This document shows positions 31,291 to 40,367 of a stretch of DNA of 64,000 bases, one piece after another. A program made the translations under genes and the position numbers. The notes under the pieces were generated by a model, which saw only the letters and a program-made list of their open reading frames with translations, made no database searches and was not told where the DNA came from. Source of the stretch: RYN-122 sp963761655 (lineage in GTDB: Bacteria; Actinomycetota; Actinomycetes; Mycobacteriales; SCTD01). The stretch spans positions 372,001-436,000 of the forward strand of contig CAVXHI010000003.1 of assembly GCA_963761655.1 (NCBI GenBank), read 5' to 3'. The number at the start of each line of letters is the position of its first letter. Positions within the stretch are counted from its first letter, which is position 1.

Positions 31291-32793
31291 CTAGCCGGCC
31301 TCCGGCTTCACCAGCGGGAACAGGATGACGTCGCGCACGCCCGTGCCGGTGAGGAGCATGAGCAGCCGGTCGACGCCCATCCCCTGCCCGCCCATCGGCG
31401 GGCAGCCGTGCTCGAGGGCCCGCAGGAAGTCCTCGTCGAGCTGCATCGCCTCGGGGTCGCCGCCGGCCGCCTTGAGCGACTGCTCGGTCAGGCGGGCCCG
31501 CTGCTCCACGGGGTCGACCAGCTCGGAGTACCCGGTGGCCAGCTCGGTCCCGGCGACGACGAGGTCCCAGGCCTCCGACAGCAGGGGGTCGTCCCGGTGC
31601 GCCCGGGCGAGCGGCCGCACGCTCACCGGGAAGTCCCGCACGAAGGTCGGGGTCAGCAGCTCGTCCTCGACCAGCTGCTCGAACAGCTCCAGCACGACCT
31701 CGCCGTCGTCCCACTGCGGCTGCAGGGCCACCTCGTGGCGCTCGGCCAGCTCGAGCAGCCGGGCCCGCGGGGTCGACGTCGTGACGGGCTCCCCCACCGC
31801 CTCGCTGACCAGCCCGTGCAGGGTCGCGCTGCGCCACGGCTGCTCGAGGTCGACCTCGCCGCCCCGGCCGTCCGGCACGACGGTCCGCCCGACGGCGCGG
31901 GCACACGCCAGGACCATCTCGCGGGTGCGGTCGGCCACGGTGTCGTAGTCGCCGTAGGCCTCGTAGAACTCGAGCATCGTGAACTCGTTGGAGTGGGTGG
32001 TGTCCCAGCCCTCGTTGCGGAAGTTCTTGCCGATCTCGAAGACCCGGTCGAGCCCGCCGACGACGGCCCGCTTGAGGTACAGCTCGAGGGCGATCCGCAG
32101 GGTGACGTCCAGGTCCCAGGCGTTCACGTGCGTCCGGTACGGCCGGGCCGAGGCGCCCCCGTGCACGACCTGCAGCTGCGGCGTCTCGACCTCGACGTAG
32201 CCGGCGCCGTGCAGCTGCTCGCGGATGGTCCGGACGACGGTCGCGCGTGCCAGGGCGGTCTCGCGCGAGGCGGGGTTGACGAGGAGGTCGAGGTAGCGCT
32301 GGCGCACCCGGGCCTCGGGGTCGGTCAGGCCGTGGTGCTTGTCGGGGAGCGGCCGCAGGGCCTTGCTGGTCAGGGCCCAGTCGGTGGCGAGGACGCTCAG
32401 CTCGCCGCGGCGGCTGCTGATGACCTCGCCGGTGATGCCGACGTGGTCGCCGAGGTCGACGTCGCTCTTCCAGGCCGCCAGCCGCTCCGCACCGACGCCG
32501 TCGAGGCTGACCATGACCTGCAGCGTGGCGCCGCCCTCCTGCAGGGTCGCGAAGCACAGCTTGCCGCCGGTGCGGGACAGCACGACCCGTCCGGTCACCC
32601 CGACGACCTCCCCGCTGCCGGTGTCGGTGGCGAGGCCGGCGTGGCGCTCCCGGACGTCGACCAGCGACGTCGTGCGGGGGAAGCCCAGCGGGTACGGCGG
32701 GGTGCCGGCGGCGACGAGCCGGTCGTACTTCTCGCGCCGGACCCGGACCTGCTCGGGGAGGTCGTCGGCAGGGCGGACGGGCGAGTCGGTCAC
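31291..32793 (-). CDS. lysS: Lysyl-tRNA synthetase (class II)
   Basis: Charges tRNA-Lys. The 500-residue protein has the N-terminal OB-fold anticodon-binding domain (VGVTGRVVLSRTGGKLCFATL) and the class II catalytic core: motif 1 near LVNPASRETALARATVVRTIRE, motif 2 in IGKNFRNEGWDTTHSNEFT, motif 3 in GGQGMGVDRLLMLL. GTG at 32793 overlaps the TGA of the DUF2254 gene, so translation is coupled to two membrane-protein genes upstream. It is not the LysX lysyl-phosphatidylglycerol fusion: there is no extra membrane domain. Confidence 0.95.
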   Translation of the reverse strand: MTDSPVRPADDLPEQVRVRREKYDRLVAAGTPPYPLGFPRTTSLVDVRERHAGLATDTGSGEVVGVTGRVVLSRTGGKLCFATLQEGGATLQVMVSLDGVGAERLAAWKSDVDLGDHVGITGEVISSRRGELSVLATDWALTSKALRPLPDKHHGLTDPEARVRQRYLDLLVNPASRETALARATVVRTIREQLHGAGYVEVETPQLQVVHGGASARPYRTHVNAWDLDVTLRIALELYLKRAVVGGLDRVFEIGKNFRNEGWDTTHSNEFTMLEFYEAYGDYDTVADRTREMVLACARAVGRTVVPDGRGGEVDLEQPWRSATLHGLVSEAVGEPVTTSTPRARLLELAERHEVALQPQWDDGEVVLELFEQLVEDELLTPTFVRDFPVSVRPLARAHRDDPLLSEAWDLVVAGTELATGYSELVDPVEQRARLTEQSLKAAGGDPEAMQLDEDFLRALEHGCPPMGGQGMGVDRLLMLLTGTGVRDVILFPLVKPEAG

Positions 32794-34151
32794 GGGCTCG
32801 AGGCTAGTGGCGGGGCGCCGGCCAGGGCCGTGAGCACCTCACCGCGGAGCTCCTGCAGCCGGTCCCGCTCCGCGCCGTCGAAGTCCTGCTCGCCGGCCGT
32901 GGCGTCGAGGCGGGACAGCTGGGCGCGGACGCCGGCGCGCGCGTCCGGGCTGCCCACGGTCCAGGCGAGCTCGGCGAGCAGCGCGTAGAGCCGGCCGAGG
33001 ACGTCGGGGTCCGCCGCCCCGTACCGGCGGGGGCCGGACACCGCCACGTCCAGCAGGTCCTCGAGCCGGGGGACGTCGCGGTGGACGCGCGCGACCCCGT
33101 CGTCGTCGTGCAGCACGACCGGCCCGAGCCGTCGCCGCGCCGCCTGGCACAGGAGAGCCGAGGCGTGTCCCAGGGCGTGCACCGCGGTCCGCGGGTCGTT
33201 GACGCCGGGCGAGAGCGCCTTCGTGGCGACGTCCGTGATCTGGCGGAAGCCGTACGCGACGTCCTGCGAGCCGGTCTGCTCCTTGGACGTCGTGAGCGCC
33301 CGGGCCACGCCCTCGCGCAGCCGCGCGGCCGCGTCGTCGTCGAGGGCCGGCCAGCTCCACCCCACGGGCGTGCCCTGCACCAGCGAGCTGCCGAGCGGGA
33401 CGGTCAGCAGCAGGACCGCGCCGGCGTCGGCGGCGGCCTGCACGAGGCGGTCGTCGTCGACGGAGGTCAGGAAGCCCGACGACGGCGCGAGCAGGGGCAC
33501 GGCACCGGGCGGCGGACGCGGCAGCGCGACCGGGGGCTCGACGTCGTCGGACAGGGGCGCGAGCACCCTGCGCAGGGTGGAACCGGCCTCGCCGTGGACG
33601 CGCTGCAGCATCGTCTCGACCCGGATCTCCGACGCCAGGTGGGCCAGGAAGAGCACCAGGGCGAGCAGGCACGCCAGCGCCAGCACCAGTCCGAGCGTCA
33701 CGGCCATCTGGGGCACGAAGGCCGGGGAGCCGGAGCTGTCGCTGCGAACCGTCCGGAGCACCGTGAGGGCGTAGACGAACGTCGACACGAACAGGCCCAG
33801 CGTCACGTGAACGAAGCCGTCGCTGCTGAAGGTGCGGAGCAGCCGCGGGGAGAACTGGCTGCTGGCGAGCTGGAGCGTGACCACCGTGAGGCTGAACGTC
33901 AGGGAGGTCAGGGTGGCGACCGCTCCCGCGACGGTGGTGAGCACCGAGCGGGCGGCGTCCGGGCCACCGGTGAACAGGTAGCGGGCGAGCAGGTCGCTCA
34001 GCTGGTCGTCGAGGCGACCGTCGAGGACGGGCAGCACGATGCCGAGGACGAGGGCCAGCAGCAGGCCGACCGAGGGCAGCGGCCAGATGCGGCTGCGGGC
34101 GCTGTCGACCACCACGGCCACCCGCTGGGCGACGGCACGGGGACGGCTCAC
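32790..34151 (-). CDS. DUF2254 integral membrane protein
   Basis: The 453-residue protein has four membrane segments in its N-terminal 190 residues (including TSLTFSLTVVTLQLASSQFSPRLL, a DUF2254 hallmark) and a large soluble C-terminal part with KALSPGVNDPRTAVHAL, also typical of the family. Function is not established. GTG at 34151 overlaps the antiporter stop; its own stop overlaps the lysS start. The three-gene coupling suggests co-regulation of ion transport and translation capacity. Confidence 0.85.
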   Translation of the reverse strand: MSRPRAVAQRVAVVVDSARSRIWPLPSVGLLLALVLGIVLPVLDGRLDDQLSDLLARYLFTGGPDAARSVLTTVAGAVATLTSLTFSLTVVTLQLASSQFSPRLLRTFSSDGFVHVTLGLFVSTFVYALTVLRTVRSDSSGSPAFVPQMAVTLGLVLALACLLALVLFLAHLASEIRVETMLQRVHGEAGSTLRRVLAPLSDDVEPPVALPRPPPGAVPLLAPSSGFLTSVDDDRLVQAAADAGAVLLLTVPLGSSLVQGTPVGWSWPALDDDAAARLREGVARALTTSKEQTGSQDVAYGFRQITDVATKALSPGVNDPRTAVHALGHASALLCQAARRRLGPVVLHDDDGVARVHRDVPRLEDLLDVAVSGPRRYGAADPDVLGRLYALLAELAWTVGSPDARAGVRAQLSRLDATAGEQDFDGAERDRLQELRGEVLTALAGAPPLASSP

Positions 34152-35341
34152 GCCTGCTCCTGCTCGCGCTCGTCCGCGTCCCGGCTGTCCCGCCGCGCGA
34201 AGGCGTGGGCGATCGGCACGTCGGTCGAGGAGTGGGCCAGGATCGACAGCGTCACGACCAGGGCGATCAGGTGGAACAGCTCGTCGGAGCGGACCAGCCC
34301 CGCGTCCAGCACCAGGAGCCCGTACACGATCGAGGCGAAGCCCTTCGGGCCGAACCAGGCGGCGACCAGGCGCTCCGCGGTCGGCAGCGAGCTGCGTGCC
34401 AGGGCGACGGCGATCGCCAGCGGCCGGGCGAGCAGGATCGCCAGCACCGCGAAGACGTAGCCGAGGACGGGGACGTCGCCGAGGAAGGCCGGGCTGACGA
34501 GAGCGCCGAAGACGAGGATCGCGGCGAGCTTGAGCAGCTCCGTGACGAGCTCTCCGAACTCCTCGAAGCTGCGCTCCACCTGCGGGGTCAGCGCGGCCAC
34601 CGTGATGCCGCCGGTGAAGGCCGCGAGGAACAGGTTCGCGTGCAGCGCCTCGGCCAGACCCAGCAGGACCAGGCCGATGGACAGCCCTCCGAGCGCGGCG
34701 TAGAGCGGTGTCGCGGCGGTGAACCGGCTGCGCACGAAGACGGCGGCCACCGCGGGGACGGCCACGCCGAGGACGACGCCGAGCAGCAGCTCGACGCCCA
34801 GCTCGCGCAGCGACAGCTCCTCCTTGCCGAGGACCGCGATGAGCACGAGCACCACGGGCAGCGCCAGCCCGTCGTTCAGGCCGCTCTCGACGTTCAGCAG
34901 GGAGCGCAGCCGGGCCGGGACCTCCTTGCGGCCGACGATCGCGCTGGCGAAGACCGGGTCGGTGGGCGCGAGGACAGCGCCGAGCAGCATCGACTCGGTC
35001 CACGGCAGCCCCGCCACCACGTAGGCCAGCAGCGCTGTGATCAGGAACGTGAGCGGCATCCCCAGCACGAGGGCGCGACCCGGCAGACCCCAGGCCCGGC
35101 GCAGGTCGCTCGGGGCGACCCGCATCCCGTCGGTGAACAGGACGCTGAACAGCGCCAGCTCCGCCAGGCCGGTGACGACCGGGTCGCTCGCCTCCACGTC
35201 CAGCACCCCGGTGACCCCCGGGCCCAGCGCGAACCCTGCGAACAGGAACAGCACCGCGGTCGAGACGATGGTCCGGTGGGCCAGGTCCGAGACGAGGACG
35301 CCCACGAACAGGACGAGGGCGAAGGCGAGCAGCAGGTCCAC
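34148..35341 (-). CDS. Cation/proton antiporter (CPA1-type Na+/H+ exchanger)
   Basis: A 397-residue polytopic protein with about twelve hydrophobic segments. APTDPVFASAIVG and NVESGLNDGLALPVVLV carry the conserved Asp residues of CPA antiporters, and GPKGFASIVYG is a late family motif. It lacks the long cytoplasmic tail of plant and animal NHE. GTG at 35341 (VDLLLAFALVLFVG) is preferred to the codon 36 bases upstream because that one would lie inside a hairpin and add a non-hydrophobic leader. It heads the antiporter-DUF2254-lysS operon. Confidence 0.88.
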   Translation of the reverse strand: MDLLLAFALVLFVGVLVSDLAHRTIVSTAVLFLFAGFALGPGVTGVLDVEASDPVVTGLAELALFSVLFTDGMRVAPSDLRRAWGLPGRALVLGMPLTFLITALLAYVVAGLPWTESMLLGAVLAPTDPVFASAIVGRKEVPARLRSLLNVESGLNDGLALPVVLVLIAVLGKEELSLRELGVELLLGVVLGVAVPAVAAVFVRSRFTAATPLYAALGGLSIGLVLLGLAEALHANLFLAAFTGGITVAALTPQVERSFEEFGELVTELLKLAAILVFGALVSPAFLGDVPVLGYVFAVLAILLARPLAIAVALARSSLPTAERLVAAWFGPKGFASIVYGLLVLDAGLVRSDELFHLIALVVTLSILAHSSTDVPIAHAFARRDSRDADEREQEQA

Positions 35342-35362
35342 GCTGCGGGGTCCTGCCCTCCT

Positions 35363-35410
35363 GCGGCACGTCTGCACGTGCCGCCTCGACGCGGGCTGGG
35401 CTCAGCCCGC
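35363..35410 (-). terminator. Tandem hairpins ending the PRC-barrel operon
   Basis: Two perfect stems: GCGGGCTG/CAGCCCGC (35391-35398 with 35403-35410) spans the PRC-barrel stop codon, and GCGGCACGT/ACGTGCCGC (35363-35371 with 35376-35384) follows 6 bases on. They separate the PRC-barrel genes from the antiporter gene. No T-tract. Confidence 0.5.
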
Positions 35411-35851
35411 GGGGGGCGCCGCGTCGGCGCGCACCACGACGGCCCAGGCGCCGATGCCCAGCAGCCGGTCGCCGGCGACCTCGCCGGCGCTCGTCAGCAG
35501 CGCGGTGACGGCGCCCGACGCCGGGTCGAACTCGACGTCCTGGAGCGTCCCGGCCTCGTCCCCGGCGTCGGTGAGCACCCGCTTGCCCACGGCGGCGTGG
35601 CGCTTGGTGCGCAGCTCGACGACGTGCTCGTCGGCCTCGGTCAGGGCCTGCTCGCTGCCCACGGTGACGGCGTCCGGCCCGAAGCTCTGCAACGCCCCCC
35701 ACAGCAGCGTGTCCGCGTCGCCCTTGCGCTTGACGGTCACCGCGACGACCGTGCGGGTGGCCGGGTCGAGGACCAGGCCGTCGACCTTGCCGAGCGTCAG
35801 CGCGGTCGACGTGTCGAGGACCGGCCGCTTGCGGCACTCCGTGAGCCTCAT
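35402..35851 (-). CDS. PRC-barrel domain protein (second of pair)
   Basis: A 149-residue soluble protein with two PRC-barrel-like repeats (GKVDGLVLDPATRTVVAVTVKRKG and VGKRVLTDAGDEAGTLQDVEFDPASGAV). PRC barrels occur in photosynthetic reaction-centre H subunits and RimM and often bind RNA or proteins. ATG at 35851 overlaps the stop of the upstream PRC-barrel gene (ATGA). The pair, with the tiny membrane protein before it, probably forms a complex. Precise role unknown. Confidence 0.75.
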   Translation of the reverse strand: MRLTECRKRPVLDTSTALTLGKVDGLVLDPATRTVVAVTVKRKGDADTLLWGALQSFGPDAVTVGSEQALTEADEHVVELRTKRHAAVGKRVLTDAGDEAGTLQDVEFDPASGAVTALLTSAGEVAGDRLLGIGAWAVVVRADAAPPAG

Positions 35852-36426
35852 GCCGTGCTCCCGAGCCGCTCACGGAAGGCCGTGACCGCGGCGCCGAAGC
35901 CCGCGAGGTCGTCGGTCACGAAGTCGACGACCGCCGCAGGGACGACCAGGGCCTCGACCGACACGGCCAGGGTGTCGGGCAGCGGGACGAACACGCGCCG
36001 CCCGTCCCTGCCGAGCGCGGACGAGGAGTCGATCTCGTAGCCGACGACGTCGGCGCGCTGCGAGGACTCCACGACGACGTCGACCACCTTCCCGAGGTCG
36101 ACACCGGTGTCGGTGAGCACCCGGGCGCCCAGCACGTCACCCGTGCCGGCTCCCTTGCCCCGACCCTGCGCCAGCAGCTCCTCGCGCGGGACGAACGCCT
36201 GCTCGCCCTCGACCACGAGCGCGTCGCGGCCCAGGCCGTGCACGCCCGCCCACGGCAGGCTCGTCTTGAGCGGCCCGGCGAACAGCCCGCGGCCGTTGAG
36301 GGTGAAGCCGGCCACGTCGCCGCCCTCGGCCGTGTAGACGACGTCCTTGACCTGGGCGACGTCGTCCCCGGCGAGCGTCACCACCGGCCGGCCCACGAGC
36401 TCCGCGGCGCGCACGAGCAGGCTCAC
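35848..36426 (-). CDS. PRC-barrel domain protein (first of pair)
   Basis: A 192-residue protein: an N-terminal PRC barrel (LVGRPVVTLAGDDVAQVKDVVYT ... FTLNGRGLFAGPLK) and a second copy (VLGARVLTDTGVDLGKVVDVVVES). The C terminus is a helical tail (FGAAVTAFRERLGSTA). GTG at 36426 overlaps the stop of a 42-residue membrane protein, and its stop overlaps the following PRC gene. Both overlaps are 4 nt. Function unknown; its neighbours suggest an envelope or stress role. Confidence 0.75.
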   Translation of the reverse strand: MSLLVRAAELVGRPVVTLAGDDVAQVKDVVYTAEGGDVAGFTLNGRGLFAGPLKTSLPWAGVHGLGRDALVVEGEQAFVPREELLAQGRGKGAGTGDVLGARVLTDTGVDLGKVVDVVVESSQRADVVGYEIDSSSALGRDGRRVFVPLPDTLAVSVEALVVPAAVVDFVTDDLAGFGAAVTAFRERLGSTA

Positions 36427-36551
36427 GAGCGCTGTCCCGGGCGCGTCGTCACGACGCCTCCTCGACGTCGCCGCGCCTGCAGCGCTGCCGCAGCCACGAC
36501 GAGCACCGCCACGACCGCCAGGGCGATCAACACCCAGACCCACCAGTCCAC
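36423..36551 (-). CDS. 42-residue single-pass membrane protein
   Basis: Begins VDWWVWVLIALAVVAVL, one strongly hydrophobic segment, then a basic RRRRGG cytoplasmic tail. Its TGA overlaps the GTG of the first PRC-barrel gene. The clean helix, positive-inside tail and coupled overlap argue that this is a real gene. It may anchor the PRC-barrel proteins to the membrane (inference). Confidence 0.6.
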   Translation of the reverse strand: MDWWVWVLIALAVVAVLVVAAAALQARRRRGGVVTTRPGQRS

Positions 36552-36625
36552 GCCGCACCCCTGTCTCGACCCCGCCGGGCGCCGACCCTCGCACAGCAGC
36601 CGGCGACGTGCACCCGCGGACGACC

Positions 36626-37498
36626 TCAGTCCGTGCGGTCGGGCCGGGGACGCACCTGCCCGCCGGGCGTGGGCTCGAGGTCGCGCTCGTGCAGCGCCGC
36701 CTGCAGGCTGGGGGTGCCCTGCAGCAGCACGATGTCGGCGGGCATCTCGATGTCGGCCTCGGTGAACGCCGACAGGACGGCCTGCAGGACCTGGTCCCGG
36801 GCCGTCCGCACGTGACGCTGCTCGGGCTCGCTCCAGAACAGCAGGCGCAGGTCGACGGTGCTCGTCCCGAGGGCGTCGACCAGCGCGGCCGGTGCAGGGT
36901 CGGACAGCACGCCCCGGCACCCCTCCATGGCCCGGACCGCGAGGGCGGCGGCCGACGTGACGTCCGCCTCGTAGGCGATGCCCACCGGGATCTCGGACCG
37001 GACCGGGCCGGCCCCGGTGCGGACGACGATCGGGTTCTTGTAGACGCTGCTGTTGGGCACGAGCACGTGCTGCCCGTCGTAGCGACGCAGGACGGTCTCG
37101 CGCAGGTTGATCTCCACGACGGTGCCCTGCGTCCCCTCGACGTCGACCTCGTCGCCGGTACGGAAGGGCGCGCGGAACAGCAGCAGGACCCCCGCCAGCA
37201 GGTTCTCGAGGATGTCGCGGAAGGCGAAGCCGACGGCGATGCTGAAGATGCCCAGGCTGCTCAGGACGTCCACGGGACGGACGGTCGGGAAGACGATCGT
37301 GGCGGCGACGAGCAGTCCGACCGTGGTCGCGACGAGGGACACCACGCGCCCCATGACGTGGGCGAAGCTGGGTCGGTCGCGGGTCAGGTAGCGACGGCGC
37401 ACCCCGAGCCCGGCCAGCTTGCCGACAGCGACGAGCACCACGAGGACGACCAGCGCGACCCCCACCCGCGGGCCCGCGTCCCTCAGGGTCTCGAGCAC
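36626..37498 (-). CDS. MscS-type mechanosensitive channel
   Basis: A 290-residue small-conductance channel: three membrane helices (about residues 12-30, 50-68 and 75-108), the third containing the conserved GFAFRDILENLLAGV pore region, then the beta domain (FRTGDEVDVEGTQGTVVEINLRETVLR and VPNSSVYKNPIV). It gates open under membrane tension to release solutes on osmotic downshift. GTG at 37498. It is near the PRC-barrel set and the SpoIIE phosphatase but has its own start; a shared transcript is possible. Confidence 0.88.
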   Translation of the reverse strand: MLETLRDAGPRVGVALVVLVVLVAVGKLAGLGVRRRYLTRDRPSFAHVMGRVVSLVATTVGLLVAATIVFPTVRPVDVLSSLGIFSIAVGFAFRDILENLLAGVLLLFRAPFRTGDEVDVEGTQGTVVEINLRETVLRRYDGQHVLVPNSSVYKNPIVVRTGAGPVRSEIPVGIAYEADVTSAAALAVRAMEGCRGVLSDPAPAALVDALGTSTVDLRLLFWSEPEQRHVRTARDQVLQAVLSAFTEADIEMPADIVLLQGTPSLQAALHERDLEPTPGGQVRPRPDRTD

Positions 37499-37617
37499 AC
37501 CGTCTCCTCGCGTCAGGGGTCCAGCGCGCCTCGCCCGCCGGGAGGTCCCCTACCCCGTCGACCACCCGGCACCCGGCACCCGCTCCGACCGCGCAGGCTC
37601 GAGCGGCAGGGCTCCGG

Positions 37618-38697
37618 TCAGGCAGCGGGGACGGCCAGCACCATCGTGACGTCGTCGGCGAGCGTCCCGCCCGTCCAGAGGCGCAACTCGTCGCGCAGGG
37701 CGCTCAGGGCCTCCGTCGGTGATCCCGCCAGCACCGTCGCCGCACGCTCCTCCAGCGGGAAGAACGCGCCGTCGCCGGGACGTCGAGCCTCGGTGACCCC
37801 GTCGGTGTGCAGCAGCAGCCGGGAGCCGGGCTCCAGCGTGCCGCGGAAGACCTCGACGTCGCCGCTCAGGCCCAGCGGCGGGCTCGGGCGCCGCGGGGCG
37901 AGCCGGACTGCGGAACGCCCGTCGAGCAGCAGCGGACCGTCGTGTCCGGCGCTGGCCGCGGACAGCCGGGTGCCATCGACCTGCACGACCAGCGCCGTCA
38001 CGAAGTCCTCGTCCTCGGCCTGCCGCAGCACCGCGGCGTCCAGGTCGGCGATCAGCTCGGCGAGGTCGTGGCGCTCGCGCGCCCGCTCGCGGAAGGTGCC
38101 GAGCACCGCCGCCGACAGGCGGACCGCCTCGAGGCCGTGCCCGCGGACGTCGGCCACCAGCAGCCGCACGCCGAACGGTGTCTGCTCGGCTGCGTAGACG
38201 TCGCCTCCGACCTGCGCCTCCTCGATGGCGCTGTCGTAGGAGGCCGCGAGCAGCAGCGGGCCGAGCCGCTCCGGGACCGGAGGCAGGATGGCGGCCTGCG
38301 CCACTGCAGCGACCTGCAGCACGCGGGCGAGCCGGGCCTCCCTCAGCACTCGCGTCCGGGCGCTGGCGAGGGCGAGCAGCCCGCCGACCGACACCGTGGT
38401 CAGGCGGATGGCCTGGTCGGAGCGCCGACCCGGGTCGTAGTGGTGGCCGTAGACGCCGAGGAGCGCGGCCACGACGACCGACAGGAGCGCCAGGCGGCCC
38501 GTGGCCCGCGGCGACTGCGAGGAGGCGGCCAGCAGCGGCGCGATCACCACGAGGCTCAGGACGGTGGCGTGCGCGCCGGTGACCAGCTCGAGCAGCACCA
38601 CGGCGACGACGACCAGCGGCGCGACGGCGCTCCGGCTCGCCGCGCTCGACACTGCCCTGAGTGCGCGGCGACCCCGCGACGACACAGCTGCTGTCAC
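37618..38697 (-). CDS. Membrane-bound SpoIIE-type PP2C phosphatase
   Basis: The 359-residue protein has about four N-terminal membrane segments (residues 20-125) and a C-terminal SpoIIE/RsbU-like PP2C domain. Metal-binding motifs are present: EAQVGGDVYA, VADVRGHGLEAV, HTDGVTEAR and DDVTMVLA. Such phosphatases dephosphorylate anti-anti-sigma factors and free stress sigma factors. GTG at 38697. No cognate STAS or anti-sigma gene is adjacent. Confidence 0.88.
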   Translation of the reverse strand: MTAAVSSRGRRALRAVSSAASRSAVAPLVVVAVVLLELVTGAHATVLSLVVIAPLLAASSQSPRATGRLALLSVVVAALLGVYGHHYDPGRRSDQAIRLTTVSVGGLLALASARTRVLREARLARVLQVAAVAQAAILPPVPERLGPLLLAASYDSAIEEAQVGGDVYAAEQTPFGVRLLVADVRGHGLEAVRLSAAVLGTFRERARERHDLAELIADLDAAVLRQAEDEDFVTALVVQVDGTRLSAASAGHDGPLLLDGRSAVRLAPRRPSPPLGLSGDVEVFRGTLEPGSRLLLHTDGVTEARRPGDGAFFPLEERAATVLAGSPTEALSALRDELRLWTGGTLADDVTMVLAVPAA

Positions 38698-38840
38698 CCG
38701 CCCACTGTGCCCTGCCGGGGCGCGGGCGGGGCACAGCCGGCAACGACGAGCGCCCGGACCTGACCGCCCCCCACCTGGGGAGCGCCGCAGTCACGTCGTG
38801 ACCGGGCGGGGCGTGCAGCCGGCGGGCGACCGCCGGACGC

Positions 38841-39392
38841 ATGGCCCGCCCACCGTCGGGCACCGCCCTGGTCATGGTGCTCGCGCAACCCGACCTCGTC
38901 TCGTCCGGAACACAGACGCTGGACACGGTGGTGCGGACACTGCTCGTCTACGTGCTGGCCCTCGTGCTCGTCCGACTCGCCGGGCGTCGCACGCTGGCGC
39001 AGCTCAGCGCTTTCGACGTCCTCGTGACGATCGCGGCCGGCACCGTCGTGGGCTCGGCCGCGCTGCCGAGCAAGCCCGCTGTGTCCGACGGCGTGGTCGT
39101 CCTGGTCACCCTGTTCCTGCTGCAGGTGCTGCTGGCCGCGTTGCGGCAGCGGTCGGCCGCTGCACGCCGGGTGCTGGACTTCTCGCCGCGCACGGTCGTG
39201 CGCTCCGGTCGGCCCGAGCCGGGCCGCGCGCCGTCGACCGCTCAGCTCACGGACAGCGACCTCGCGGCGCTCCTGCGGCGGCACGGCATCTCCGACCTCG
39301 CCCAGGTCCGGCTGGCGGTCCTGGAGCCCACGGGCAAGCTGTCCGTGCTGCGGGTGGACCAGGGTGCGGGCCCGCTGTTCTCCGAGCCCTAG
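38841..39392 (+). CDS. DUF421 (YetF-like) membrane protein
   Basis: A 183-residue protein with three membrane segments (about 28-45, 55-75 and 82-100) then a small soluble domain. RLAGRRTLAQLSAFDVLVTIAAGTVVGSA is the DUF421/YetF signature, and the tail (LLRRHGISDLAQVRLAVLEPTGKLSVLR) is the usual C-terminal DUF421 subdomain. Function not established. ATG at 38841; no Shine-Dalgarno is seen. Confidence 0.82.
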   Translation: MARPPSGTALVMVLAQPDLVSSGTQTLDTVVRTLLVYVLALVLVRLAGRRTLAQLSAFDVLVTIAAGTVVGSAALPSKPAVSDGVVVLVTLFLLQVLLAALRQRSAAARRVLDFSPRTVVRSGRPEPGRAPSTAQLTDSDLAALLRRHGISDLAQVRLAVLEPTGKLSVLRVDQGAGPLFSEP

Positions 39393-39443
39393 CCACCGGA
39401 CCCGCCGGACCTGCGCTCAGGCGGCGTGCTGCGCGGCGCCGCG

Positions 39444-40367
39444 TCATGCCCAGGAGGGCTGCGGACCGAGGCCCAGCCTCCAGCGGGCGGCCTCCTCGCT
39501 GGGGCTGCGCGGTCCCAGCGCGAGCTGCAGCCCGCGCAGCTGCACCCGGGCCACCGCCAGGGGCACCCTCCCCGCCCCGCGGCCGCTCCCCCGTCCCGGC
39601 ACCTCGGCTCCCGGCGCCAGGACCGGTGACAGCACGTGCTCGGCAGCGCGCGCGAGCCCCCGGTAGAACAGCCGCTCCGGCGGCGACAGTCCGGGCGGCC
39701 CGGCCAGGAACGCCCGCAGCTCGGCCGGCACCGGCTCGAGCACCGGCGCGTACCCGCGCACCGCCTCGTCGAGCTCTGCGCGTGAGGCGGGGAGGTCGGT
39801 CGCGCCGAGCTCGCGGGCCGCGCGCGACCACTCCCGCACGTACGCGTCCGGCCAGTCGCGGCCGAAGCGGGACAGGTCGCGTCCGACGGCCTGCTGCGCG
39901 GCCAGGAACGCGTCGGTGAAGGCGAGGTGCACCCAGCGCAGCAGGTCGGGCGCGCCCGCGGAGTAGGCACGGCCGTCCTCGGTGCTCCCGACCACCCGGC
40001 GGTGCAGGGCGCGCACGCGTCCCGCTTCGCGCGCCGCGAGCTCCTCCGACCCGAAGGTGCTCACCACCAGCCAGCGGGCGGTCCCGGCGAGCCGTTGCCA
40101 CGGGTCGGCCAGGTAGGCCGAGTGGCGCTGCACCCCGGCGAGCGCCAGGGGGTGCGTCCCCTGGCCGAGCAGTGCGGCGATGCCCCCGACGAGCGTCGAC
40201 AGGTCGCCGTGGACGTGCCACACGACGCCGTCGGGCTCGAACCAGCCCGGGCCGCTCCCCACGGTGGCGATGTCGCGCACCCAGTCCGGCGCACCCGTGG
40301 GGTCGCCGGAGACCCGGGCCCGGAAGGCGCGTCGGGCAGGCTCGGCCAGGTCGGCGACGTGGGGCAC
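39444..40367 (-). CDS. DUF2236 / MpaB-family oxygenase-like protein
   Basis: A 307-residue protein of the latex-clearing/MpaB-type DUF2236 family, putative heme oxygenases. VHGDLSTLVGGIAALLGQGTHPLALAGVQRHS and LLRWVHLAFTDAFLAAQ are family features; conserved His residues for heme are present in these blocks. The GTG at 40367 (VPHVADLAEPARRAF) is chosen because AGGAG lies 7 bases upstream; an in-frame GTG 57 bases further up lacks a site. Substrate unknown. Confidence 0.75.
   Translation of the reverse strand: MPHVADLAEPARRAFRARVSGDPTGAPDWVRDIATVGSGPGWFEPDGVVWHVHGDLSTLVGGIAALLGQGTHPLALAGVQRHSAYLADPWQRLAGTARWLVVSTFGSEELAAREAGRVRALHRRVVGSTEDGRAYSAGAPDLLRWVHLAFTDAFLAAQQAVGRDLSRFGRDWPDAYVREWSRAARELGATDLPASRAELDEAVRGYAPVLEPVPAELRAFLAGPPGLSPPERLFYRGLARAAEHVLSPVLAPGAEVPGRGSGRGAGRVPLAVARVQLRGLQLALGPRSPSEEAARWRLGLGPQPSWA

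Noticed and set aside
35341..35377. Start of the antiporter at GTG 35377
   Set aside because: It falls inside a perfect hairpin and adds Cys/Arg-rich residues before the first membrane segment.
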